Positions 1-5,571 of a stretch of DNA of 10,000 bases are shown in pieces. Origin of the DNA: Zymomonas sp. (GTDB taxonomy: Bacteria; Pseudomonadota; Alphaproteobacteria; Sphingomonadales; Sphingomonadaceae). The position numbers and the translations under genes are program-made. The stretch covers positions 1-10,000 of the forward strand of contig NZ_JAIWON010000009.1 in the NCBI RefSeq assembly GCF_020216885.1. Reading direction: 5' to 3'. Numbering within the stretch: the stretch's first letter is position 1; the number at the start of each line of letters is the position of its first letter. The notes beneath the pieces were generated by a model that had not been told where the DNA came from, did no database searches, and saw only the letters and a program-made list of their open reading frames with translations.

Positions 1-575
1 GGACGGATCCCCCCTTCACCCTGAATAGGTTCAACAAGGAAACCAGCTGTCTGATCATCGACTGCCGCTTCGGCTGCCGCCAGATCATTGAATTCTACAA
101 CTTGGAATCCGGGCAATAACGGTTTGAAACCATCAACCATTTTTGGCTGATTAGTTGCCGAAATCGTACCCATTGTCCGACCATGGAAGGCATTGGAGAA
201 GGTAATCAGTTTAAACCGTTCCGGATTGCCATTAGCGTAATGAAAACGACGTGCCGTTTTAATCGCACATTCAATGGCTTCTGCACCGGAATTGGTGAAG
301 AAGACGGTATCGGCAAAACAATGGCTTAATAAACGTTTGGCAAAGGCTTCACCCTGCGGCGAACCATACATGTTTGAAACATGCATCAAGGTTGCAGCCT
401 GTTCTTGAATGGCCTTGACCAAATGCGGATGACCATGCCCCAGAATATTAACAGCAATACCTGAAGCAAAATCCAAATAGCGTTCACCCTGCTCACCGAA
501 GAGATAGCAGCCTTCGCCTCGAACCGGACGGACGGCACAACGAGGATAGACAGGCATTAACGGCGTTATGGCCAT
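1..575 (-). CDS. argD: Acetylornithine aminotransferase ArgD, N-terminal part (3' end outside window)
   Basis: This is a class III, PLP-dependent aminotransferase. The family converts N-acetylglutamate semialdehyde to N-acetylornithine in cytoplasmic arginine synthesis, and often also acts on the succinyl-diaminopimelate step of lysine synthesis. About 191 codons are visible of a family length near 390-400. Seen in the protein: the N-terminal segment with Y-L-D-F-A-S-G-I-A-V-N and L-G-H-G-H-P, the cofactor-phosphate motif N-S-G-A-E-A (about residues 95-100), F-H-G-R-T (130-134), and V-E-P-I-Q-G-E-G-G (181-189) just before the edge. The PLP-binding lysine would lie outside the window. The start is the ATG at 575-573, with GGGAG seven bases upstream. 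The gene follows gcrA on the same strand but is separated from it by 233 bp holding a terminator and a likely promoter, so it is probably its own unit. A related ornithine or succinylornithine aminotransferase is possible but less likely. Confidence 0.9.
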   Translation of the reverse strand, partial: MAITPLMPVYPRCAVRPVRGEGCYLFGEQGERYLDFASGIAVNILGHGHPHLVKAIQEQAATLMHVSNMYGSPQGEAFAKRLLSHCFADTVFFTNSGAEAIECAIKTARRFHYANGNPERFKLITFSNAFHGRTMGTISATNQPKMVDGFKPLLPGFQVVEFNDLAAAEAAVDDQTAGFLVEPIQGEGGIR

Positions 576-644
576 AGTTATTCTCCCTATCAACTAGGCC
601 GGGCGCTGGCATAAGGCCGCGTCAGGCATAGAAAATCTAACCAA

Positions 645-669
645 GAAAAAAGGCAGCCAATTGGCTGCC
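645..669 (-). terminator. Intrinsic-terminator-type hairpin between gcrA and argD
   Basis: On the minus strand GGCAGCC-AATT-GGCTGCC forms a perfect 7-bp GC-rich stem with a four-base loop (652-669), followed directly by six T residues. This is a textbook rho-independent terminator. It lies about 140 bp after the gcrA stop and about 70 bp before the argD start. It either ends gcrA transcripts or, because a promoter-like sequence lies just in front of it, attenuates argD transcription. Confidence 0.8.
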
Positions 670-680
670 AATAGTCAAAA

Positions 681-709
681 TTTATACGCACAGGATTTCC
701 AAGGTGCAA
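681..709 (-). promoter_or_regulatory. Candidate sigma-70 promoter for argD (or a short leader RNA)
   Basis: Reading the minus strand, TTGCAC (709-704) is followed after exactly 17 bp by TATAAA (686-681). The -10 box matches five of six consensus positions; the -35 box has a good TTG but is otherwise weak. The start of transcription would fall near 673-675, only a few bases before the hairpin and T-tract at 645-669. No equally good promoter is visible between that hairpin and argD. This is inferred from the sequence alone. Confidence 0.45.
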
Positions 710-741
710 CCCGTATCACCTAACTTTTTTCAGAAATCCTG
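691..741. repeat. Separated 9-bp inverted repeat over the putative argD promoter
   Basis: CAGGATTTC at 691-699 and its reverse complement GAAATCCTG at 733-741 are perfect nine-base arms, 42 bp apart start to start, or about four helical turns. The first arm lies inside the spacer between the -35 and -10 boxes described for argD. The arrangement resembles a pair of operator half-sites, but a chance match is possible. Confidence 0.35.
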
Positions 742-752
742 CCTTCGTTTTA

Positions 753-781
753 ATACGGGGAAAATCATCTTTTCCCCGTAT
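753..781. repeat. Perfect 12-bp inverted repeat just downstream of gcrA
   Basis: The arms ATACGGGGAAAA (753-764) and TTTTCCCCGTAT (770-781) are fully complementary around a 5-base loop. The hairpin starts 28 bp after the gcrA stop. It has no clean T-tract on either strand, so it is not a classical terminator. It would still protect the 3' end of the gcrA mRNA from exonucleases, or could stall polymerase together with the second hairpin at 645-669. Confidence 0.65.
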
Positions 782-808
782 CCCATCCTTTTCATCCTGT
801 TATCGGAA

Positions 809-1501
809 TTATGAACGATTCTGTGGGAAAGGAATTGTCGGCGTTGGCCGGCGATCACGACGTGGCAACTGCGCCTGATAGGCGACAGAACAATGTTCGA
901 GACAATAAGGGAATCCCGGATTGACCGGCTTGCCACAAAAATGGAAATCAGGTTCCCCCGGATGCCCCATAGGCCAACGGCAAATTCGGTCAGTCAAATC
1001 CAAAAGCGAAGTTTTGTCCGCAATTTCAGGTGACGGTTTGGCCGGAACAAGGCGGCGCGGCGGTGCCGGTGGAATGGGCGCTGTTTGTTCACCCGGAACC
1101 TGACGCTGGAATCCACCAGGACCGATAGAACGGATAACGGGTGCCGGTTCAGGTTTTTTCTCGGCCACAGGGGGCGGAGCCACAGCTTCTACAGCTTTCA
1201 CGCTTTTAACAGTTTCTTTTTTATGAAGCTCTTTACGCGCTTCGTTGACAACCGGCGCGACCGTCGGATTTTTGCTTACCGAAGGCGTTGCCTCTTCTTT
1301 TTCTTTATGCCCATGATCGGCAGCTTCAGCATGATCGCTGTTTTTCACAGGAGACGGGCGCGCCTGTAACCCCAAACGATGGGCTTTCCCGATCACAGCA
1401 TTACGGCTGACATCGCCTAGCTTTTCTGCAATCTGGCTAGCGGTATCGCCGGCTTCCCATAGCTTTTTAAGCTGCTCAATTCGTTCTTCGGTCCAGGCCA
1501 T
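809..1501 (-). CDS. gcrA: GcrA cell cycle regulator
   Basis: GcrA binds the RNA polymerase sigma-70 holoenzyme and promoters carrying CcrM-methylated GANTC sites, and it activates S-phase and division genes in alphaproteobacteria. The N-terminal part (about residues 1-50) is the characteristic helix-turn-helix region, beginning M-A-W-T-E-E-R and including Q-I-A-E-K-L-G and I-G-K-A-H-R-L-G-L. The C-terminal part (about 165-210) has C174-R-W-P-M-G, F-C189-G, P-Y-C200 and H203, the cysteine/histidine sigma-binding domain of the family. Between them lies a roughly 115-residue low-complexity linker rich in Lys, Pro and Ala. At 230 residues it is longer than the Caulobacter protein (about 170), and the difference is in the linker. 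The start ATG (1501-1499) has GAGGAG just upstream. The gene is divergent from the ABC permease. Its spacer carries two GANTC sites, which suggests methylation-dependent autoregulation. Confidence 0.95.
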   Translation of the reverse strand: MAWTEERIEQLKKLWEAGDTASQIAEKLGDVSRNAVIGKAHRLGLQARPSPVKNSDHAEAADHGHKEKEEATPSVSKNPTVAPVVNEARKELHKKETVKSVKAVEAVAPPPVAEKKPEPAPVIRSIGPGGFQRQVPGEQTAPIPPAPPRRLVPAKPSPEIADKTSLLDLTDRICRWPMGHPGEPDFHFCGKPVNPGFPYCLEHCSVAYQAQLPRRDRRPTPTIPFPQNRS

Positions 1502-1587
1502 TTAACTCCTCACGATCTCTTAATCCATCAACCCGACAAGCCGGTTATTTCCACGTTATCCCGCTTAAGGGAATGTAAATTCTTTCT

Positions 1588-1602
1588 GACTCCAGACGAT
1601 TC
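1588..1602. promoter_or_regulatory. Paired GANTC (CcrM-type) methylation sites upstream of gcrA
   Basis: GACTC at 1588-1592 and GATTC at 1598-1602 are two GANTC sites exactly 10 bp apart, one helical turn, in the 151-bp divergent spacer. On the minus strand they lie about 87-103 bp before the gcrA start, near a weak promoter-like TTGGAA (1605-1600) and a possible -10 box TACATT. GcrA-dependent promoters in Caulobacter carry GANTC in this kind of position, so they may control gcrA, the permease, or both. Confidence 0.45.
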
Positions 1603-1622
1603 CAAGCAGGAACCCACTTGCA

Positions 1623-1644
1623 GCTAAAGCCAACAAGCTTTAGC
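1623..1644 (+). promoter_or_regulatory. Perfect hairpin directly in front of the ABC permease start codon
   Basis: GCTAAAGC (1623-1630) and GCTTTAGC (1637-1644) form a perfect 8-bp inverted repeat around CAACAA. It ends only eight bases before the ATG at 1653, so it occupies the place where a ribosome binding site should be. No purine-rich Shine-Dalgarno sequence is visible between hairpin and ATG. It could be a transcription-factor operator or an RNA structure affecting translation of the permease. Confidence 0.5.
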
Positions 1645-1652
1645 GAACAGAT

Positions 1653-2474
1653 ATGGTCAAACTGTCTTCTGCTAGTCAACGCCCTTTTGGTAAAGCCATA
1701 ATAGCCTCTATCAATTGGGAAGGTCTTTATGCCCTTTATGTGAAGGAGGTAAGACGCTTCTTCAAGGTTCAGATGCAGACAATCTGGGCTCCCGTTGTTT
1801 CGACTTTGTTATTTCTGGTCATTTTTACCGTTGCATTGGGAGGCGGGCATAAAACGTTGGGTTGGGACTTTGCTGCATTTGTTGCCCCCGGCCTTATTGC
1901 CATGGGCATGATGCAAAACGCTTTTGCTAATGCCAGTTTCTCACTTTTAGTGGGTAAAATGCAAGGGACTATTTTAGATTATCTGATTCCGCCTATCGGT
2001 ACCAAAGAAATTATTACCGCTTTAACCGGTGCCGCGATGACACGGGCGTTTCTAGTTGGTTTCTTTTTATGGGTAGCCATGGCCTTTTGGCCAAACGTCC
2101 ATTACATCCCTAATCATCCGCTTGCCGTCTTGTTATTCGGCTTTTTCGGGGCGATGATGCTGGCGTTAATCGGACTGCTTACATCCATATGGGCGGATAA
2201 ATACGACCACGCGGCCTCGGTTTCCAATTTCGTTATTCAGCCGCTAGCCCTTCTTTCTGGCACTTTTTATTCTGTTCACAGCCTGCATGGCTTGTTCTAT
2301 TGCTTCAGCACATGGAACCCGTTCTTCCATGTCATTTCTGGCTTCCGTTATGGTTTTTTAGGGGTAGCCGATGCCAATATTTTTGAAAGCGCTGCGATTG
2401 TGATCGCCATTGACGTTATTCTTGGCAGTATCGCCTATCTTCTGATCGCGCGGGGCTGGAAGCTCAAATCCTGA
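1653..2474 (+). CDS. ABC-2 type transporter permease
   Basis: This is the membrane subunit of an ABC exporter of the ABC-2 (NodJ/DrrB/YadH-like) family, which moves drugs, polysaccharide or lipid-linked substrates outward using a separate ATPase. The 273-residue length is normal. An amphipathic N-terminal segment with L-Y-A-L-Y-V-K-E-V-R-R-F (about 25-36) precedes about six hydrophobic segments, near residues 43-63, 71-91, 120-142, 157-181, 190-212 and 244-267. The W-N-P-F-F-H-V-I-S-G-F-R stretch (221-232) is typical of the family near the last transmembrane helix. No ATP-binding gene is adjacent: gcrA is divergent and clpA convergent. The start ATG lacks a visible ribosome binding site and sits eight bases after a perfect hairpin. 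Downstream in-frame starts would cut the conserved N-terminal segment. The substrate cannot be told from the sequence. Confidence 0.9.
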   Translation: MVKLSSASQRPFGKAIIASINWEGLYALYVKEVRRFFKVQMQTIWAPVVSTLLFLVIFTVALGGGHKTLGWDFAAFVAPGLIAMGMMQNAFANASFSLLVGKMQGTILDYLIPPIGTKEIITALTGAAMTRAFLVGFFLWVAMAFWPNVHYIPNHPLAVLLFGFFGAMMLALIGLLTSIWADKYDHAASVSNFVIQPLALLSGTFYSVHSLHGLFYCFSTWNPFFHVISGFRYGFLGVADANIFESAAIVIAIDVILGSIAYLLIARGWKLKS

Positions 2475-2505
2475 TATTACCCAATATCTAAGGTCACCTA
2501 ATAAT

Positions 2506-2536
2506 AAAAAGCGGGTTCTTTCGAACCCGCTTTTTT
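2506..2536. terminator. Bidirectional intrinsic terminator between the permease and clpA
   Basis: GCGGGTTC (2511-2518), loop TTTC and GAACCCGC (2523-2530) form a perfect 8-bp GC-rich stem. It is flanked by five A residues on the left and six T residues on the right. It therefore works as a rho-independent terminator in both directions, serving the plus-strand permease (stop 32 bp upstream) and the minus-strand clpA (stop about 30 bp away). Confidence 0.92.
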
Positions 2537-2564
2537 AAAAGGATTATAACCTTACGCTATAGGG

Positions 2565-4886
2565 TCAAGATTCATCCAGCGTTTCACTGGCTTCCTTCCC
2601 TTTTTTGGGCTTTTTACTCACAGAAGGCGCACCTGGGACAATTTCAAAGCTTGGCTCATTCTCTTTCAGGTGAACCTTGACCTCGCCCCCATCAACCAAC
2701 TTTCCAAAGAGCAATTCTTCTGCCAAAGGCTGTTTGATCTTTTCTTGGATCAAGCGTCCCATAGGACGGGCGCCATAGAGACGATCATAGCCTTTTTTGC
2801 CCAACCATTCTCGGGCTTCATCATCAAAGGCAATGTCGACTTTGCGATCAGCCAACTGGATTTCAAGTTCAAGAATAAACTTGTCCACCACCCGCTGGAT
2901 CATTTCTGGCGATAGATAACCAAAGGGAACCACCGCATCCAAACGGTTGCGAAATTCCGGCGAGAACATCGTTTTAATAGCCTCGAAATCCTCCCCTTCT
3001 CGTGTCAGATCACCAAAACCGATCGTCTCGCGAGCCATGTCAGAAGCACCGGCATTGCTGGTCATGATCAAAATGACATTCCGAAAATCGACCGTTTTTC
3101 CATGCGGGTCGGTCAGTTTACCGTTATCCATCACCTGCAACAAAATATTGAACAGATCAGGATGTGCCTTTTCAATTTCGTCCAGCAACAAGACAGAATG
3201 CGGATTTTGCTCGATTGCATCGGTCAACAGACCACCCTGATCATATCCGACATAGCCCGGAGGCGCACCGATCAAGCGGCTAACCGAATGACGTTCCATA
3301 TATTCGGACATATCAAAGCGTTTCAGCGGGATACCCAGCAAGGAAGCCAACTGACGAGCAACTTCGGTTTTACCAACCCCCGTCGGGCCCGAAAACAGAT
3401 AGCTACCAATCGGTTTATGCATTTCCCGCAAACCGGCACGGCTTAATTTGATCGCTGAAGCCAAGGTCTTGATGGCTTTATCCTGACCAAAAACAACCCG
3501 CTTCAAATCGGTTTCAAGATTAGCCAAAATCTGGCTATCATCATTCGAGACCGTTTTTGGCGGAATCCGCGCCATCGTTGCGACGACAGCTTCCACATCC
3601 TTGGCCGAAATAATCTTCCGTCTCTTGGATGGCGGCAACAGCATTTGCGCTGCGCCCACTTCATCAATCACGTCAATAGCCTTATCCGGCAGCTTGCGGT
3701 CATTGATATAACGGGCGGACAATTCCACCGCTGCACGAATGGCATCCGAGGTGTAACGCACACTATGATGCTCTTCGAAAGAAGGCCGCAAGCCGTTCAG
3801 AATTTTGACGGCATCTTCGACAGTCGGTTCAACAACATCAATTTTCTGGAAGCGACGTAATAAAGCGCGATCCTTTTCAAAGTGATTGCGAAATTCTTTA
3901 TAAGTGGTCGAACCAATGCAACGGATAGTCCCACTGGACAAAGCCGGTTTCAAAAGATTCGAGGCATCCATTGCCCCACCCGAAGTGGCGCCAGCGCCTA
4001 TAATCGTATGGATTTCATCGATAAACAAAACAGCTTTCGGCTGTTTTTGCAGTTCGGTTACGACTGCTTTCAGTCTTTCTTCAAAATCCCCACGATAACG
4101 GGTTCCAGCTAGCAATGCCCCCATATCCAAAGAATAGATAACGGTATCCTTTAGGACTTCCGGCACCTGATCTTCGATGATTTTACGGGCAAGACCTTCT
4201 GCAATCGCGGTCTTACCAACCCCCGGATCACCCACATAAAGCGGGTTATTCTTGGAACGGCGGCATAATATCTGAATGGTACGATCAACCTCGGCCGAAC
4301 GACCGATCAAAGGATCAATACGTCCGACTTCGGCCTTTTCATTCAGATTGACCGTGAATTGCTTCAAGGCGCTTTCGTTCTTTTTAGAAACCTCTGATGG
4401 CCGCTGCTGGGTCTTTTCTTCTTCGGCCTGATTATCCGCTGCGACCCCGCCCTTTCCAACACCGTGGCTTAAAAAGCTGACAGCATCCAACCGGCTCATA
4501 TCCTGCTGTTGCAGGAAATAGACAGCATAGCTCTCTCTCTCGGAAAAAAGGGCGACCAAGACATTGGCACCCGTCACTTCATCCCGACCAGAAGACTGGA
4601 CATGCAAAATAGCCCGCTGAATCACGCGCTGGAAACCGCTTGTAGGAGAAGGATCACTGTTGCCTTCTATCTTCAAAGCATCCAGTTCGGTATCGAGATA
4701 CGTTGTAAGAGAACGCTTCAATTCTGCGAGATCGACACCGCAACCCGCCATCACTTGCGAAGCATGTTCATCGTCAATCAAGGCGAGCAGCAAATGCTCA
4801 AGCATGGCATATTCATGATGACGACGGCTGGCAATAGCCAAGGCATTGTGAAGTGTTTGCTCAAGGGCTTTGGCAAAAGATGGCAT
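2565..4886 (-). CDS. clpA: ATP-dependent Clp protease ATP-binding subunit ClpA
   Basis: ClpA is the hexameric AAA+ unfoldase that feeds substrates, including N-degron proteins delivered by ClpS, into the ClpP peptidase in the cytoplasm. The 773 residues match the family (about 750-770). An N-terminal repeat domain (1-145) and a charged linker precede the first AAA+ module, with Walker A G-D-P-G-V-G-K-T (219-226) and Walker B V-L-F-I-D-E (286-291). The second module has Walker A G-P-T-G-V-G-K-T (500-507), Walker B V-L-L-L-D-E (565-570), T-S-N at 609-611, F-R-N-R at 645-648 and the sensor-2 G-A-R (705-707). The tripeptide I-G-F (622-624) is the expected ClpP-docking loop. There is no long coiled-coil insertion after the first module, which excludes ClpB. 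A Lys/Glu-rich tail follows residue 752. The start ATG has GGGAG seven bases upstream. clpS, often next to clpA, is not in this window. Confidence 0.97.
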   Translation of the reverse strand: MPSFAKALEQTLHNALAIASRRHHEYAMLEHLLLALIDDEHASQVMAGCGVDLAELKRSLTTYLDTELDALKIEGNSDPSPTSGFQRVIQRAILHVQSSGRDEVTGANVLVALFSERESYAVYFLQQQDMSRLDAVSFLSHGVGKGGVAADNQAEEEKTQQRPSEVSKKNESALKQFTVNLNEKAEVGRIDPLIGRSAEVDRTIQILCRRSKNNPLYVGDPGVGKTAIAEGLARKIIEDQVPEVLKDTVIYSLDMGALLAGTRYRGDFEERLKAVVTELQKQPKAVLFIDEIHTIIGAGATSGGAMDASNLLKPALSSGTIRCIGSTTYKEFRNHFEKDRALLRRFQKIDVVEPTVEDAVKILNGLRPSFEEHHSVRYTSDAIRAAVELSARYINDRKLPDKAIDVIDEVGAAQMLLPPSKRRKIISAKDVEAVVATMARIPPKTVSNDDSQILANLETDLKRVVFGQDKAIKTLASAIKLSRAGLREMHKPIGSYLFSGPTGVGKTEVARQLASLLGIPLKRFDMSEYMERHSVSRLIGAPPGYVGYDQGGLLTDAIEQNPHSVLLLDEIEKAHPDLFNILLQVMDNGKLTDPHGKTVDFRNVILIMTSNAGASDMARETIGFGDLTREGEDFEAIKTMFSPEFRNRLDAVVPFGYLSPEMIQRVVDKFILELEIQLADRKVDIAFDDEAREWLGKKGYDRLYGARPMGRLIQEKIKQPLAEELLFGKLVDGGEVKVHLKENEPSFEIVPGAPSVSKKPKKGKEASETLDES

Positions 4887-4952
4887 ATTCCCACTCCCTA
4901 TTCCTGATGCATCGGATAAAATCAGATGCCTAAATAAGCTCGTCTTATCGAG

Positions 4953-4981
4953 TATATTGGTATGGCATGATTATTTATCAA
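4953..4981 (-). promoter_or_regulatory. Weak candidate promoter and 8-bp direct repeats upstream of clpA
   Basis: On the minus strand TTGATA (4981-4976) is followed after 17 bp by AATATA (4958-4953), which would give a leader of roughly 60 bases before clpA. The -35 box is reasonable and the -10 box mediocre. The octamer TTATCAAT occurs on the plus strand at 4975-4982 and again at 4991-4998, 16 bp apart, overlapping the -35 box. No convincing heat-shock (sigma-32) promoter was found by eye. Confidence 0.3.
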
Positions 4982-4985
4982 TACA

Positions 4986-5286
4986 ATGAATTATCAATAA
5001 TCGAAAAATAAACAGTTACAATTTTTAGAATTTGAAAGGCTATCGATCTGGCTTTTTATTGCCGCCTGTATGTCGGTTTCAGCCATCAAATACTCCTCGG
5101 ATGAAAGCAAGATAGAGCCAGAACAGCCCGCAGGAGAAAACACAGCCCCAAGCCCATCGCGTTCGCCATATGTTTTCAGGGGCGATATGATTCCACGGAA
5201 AAGGAGGGTTCACGTTCCGCTATCAGGAGTCAATAGATGTCTTGGTAAGAGGAGGAAAAGATATCACCAGATTCATGGCTTGCTGA
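4986..5286 (+). pseudogene. Probable broken gene for a small membrane-anchored or lipoprotein-like protein
   Basis: From the ATG at 4986 the frame reads M-N-Y-Q and then a TAA (4998). The same frame continues open with basic and hydrophobic residues: L-S-I-W-L-F-I-A-A-C (codons 5040-5069), where I-A-A-C fits a lipobox. A Ser/Pro/Glu-rich stretch follows, then S-P-Y-V-F-R-G-D-M at about 5163-5189. Just after this the protein-like signal moves to the next frame: F-H-G-K-G-G-F-T-F-R-Y-Q-E-S, then I-D-V-L-V-R-G-G-K-D, ending at a TGA (5284-5286). Skipping one base near 5190 joins the two halves into a product of about 99 residues. One nonsense codon and one frameshift would explain the break. No ribosome binding site is visible, and I do not recognise the family. 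A shorter 73-residue reading from ATG 5070 exists, but its last third is basic and unlike a domain. Confidence is modest because this rests on composition. Confidence 0.35.
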
Positions 5287-5571
5287 CCTAGCGCGAGTAT
5301 CAGCAGAAATAGAGATAATTTAAACCAGAAATCACAAAAGAAAGAACAAGCCTTATTTTAAAATAAAATTATCGTCATAAAATAATAAAAAAATTCTATT
5401 TCAAGGAATGTATCTGAATAAATAGGAATATATCTTCTTAAAATTGGAAGAATATATTTATTATGAGGCAATAAAATGAAATATAAATAAGCCCTATTAG
5501 CATTATTCTATGAAAGCATAATGACTCTAATAATAGGAAGGATAGTGATTTATTTTAAGGGAGGTTTTGAT
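5287..5571. other. AT-rich non-coding stretch with small repeats
   Basis: I find no credible gene here on either strand. The region is markedly more AT-rich than its neighbours. It contains a 14-bp palindrome TTATTTTAAAATAA (5353-5366), and an imperfect direct repeat GGAATGTATCT/GGAATATATCT (5405-5415 and 5425-5435, 10 of 11 identical, 20 bp apart). It also contains an 11-bp stem with a 2-base bulge (arms 5427-5439 and 5448-5458) and a larger hairpin at 5493-5537. It lies just past the 3' end of a tRNA gene, a common place for eroded insertions, but no copy of the tRNA 3' end is present here. Confidence 0.5.
5493..5537 (-). terminator. Possible AT-rich hairpin terminator of the tRNA-Gln transcript
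   Basis: Outer arms CCTATTA (5493-5499) and TAATAGG (5531-5537) and inner arms CATTAT (5501-5506) and ATAATG (5518-5523) form a bulged hairpin. An alternative pairing, TATTAG with CTAATA, extends the inner stem. On the minus strand it is followed by GGGCTTATTTATATTTC, a T-rich but interrupted run. It begins about 35 bases after the tRNA end. The stem is AT-rich and bulged, so the terminator role is uncertain. Confidence 0.3.

Noticed and set aside
1085..1369. Plus-strand open frame of 94 codons opposite gcrA
   Set aside because: It is antisense to the low-complexity linker of gcrA. Its product is Arg- and Phe-rich with no domain, and there is no ribosome binding site. It is a shadow of the real gene.
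1742..1774. AAGGAGGT sequence inside the permease, suggesting an internal translation start
   Set aside because: The nearest downstream in-frame ATG is more than 20 bases away, and starting there would remove the conserved N-terminal amphipathic segment. The match comes from the codons for K-E-V.
3102..3446. Plus-strand open frame of 114 codons opposite the second AAA+ module of clpA
   Set aside because: It is entirely antisense to invariant Walker motifs of clpA, so its sequence is dictated by ClpA. It has no independent support.
4509..4907. Plus-strand open frame of 132 codons opposite the 5' end of clpA
   Set aside because: It overlaps the conserved N-terminal domain of ClpA on the other strand and resembles no protein family. 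It is a by-product of clpA codon bias.
5287..5571. Possible integration (att) duplicate of the tRNA-Gln 3' end
   Set aside because: I looked for a second copy of the T-loop and acceptor sequence in the AT-rich stretch and found none, so no attachment site can be claimed.
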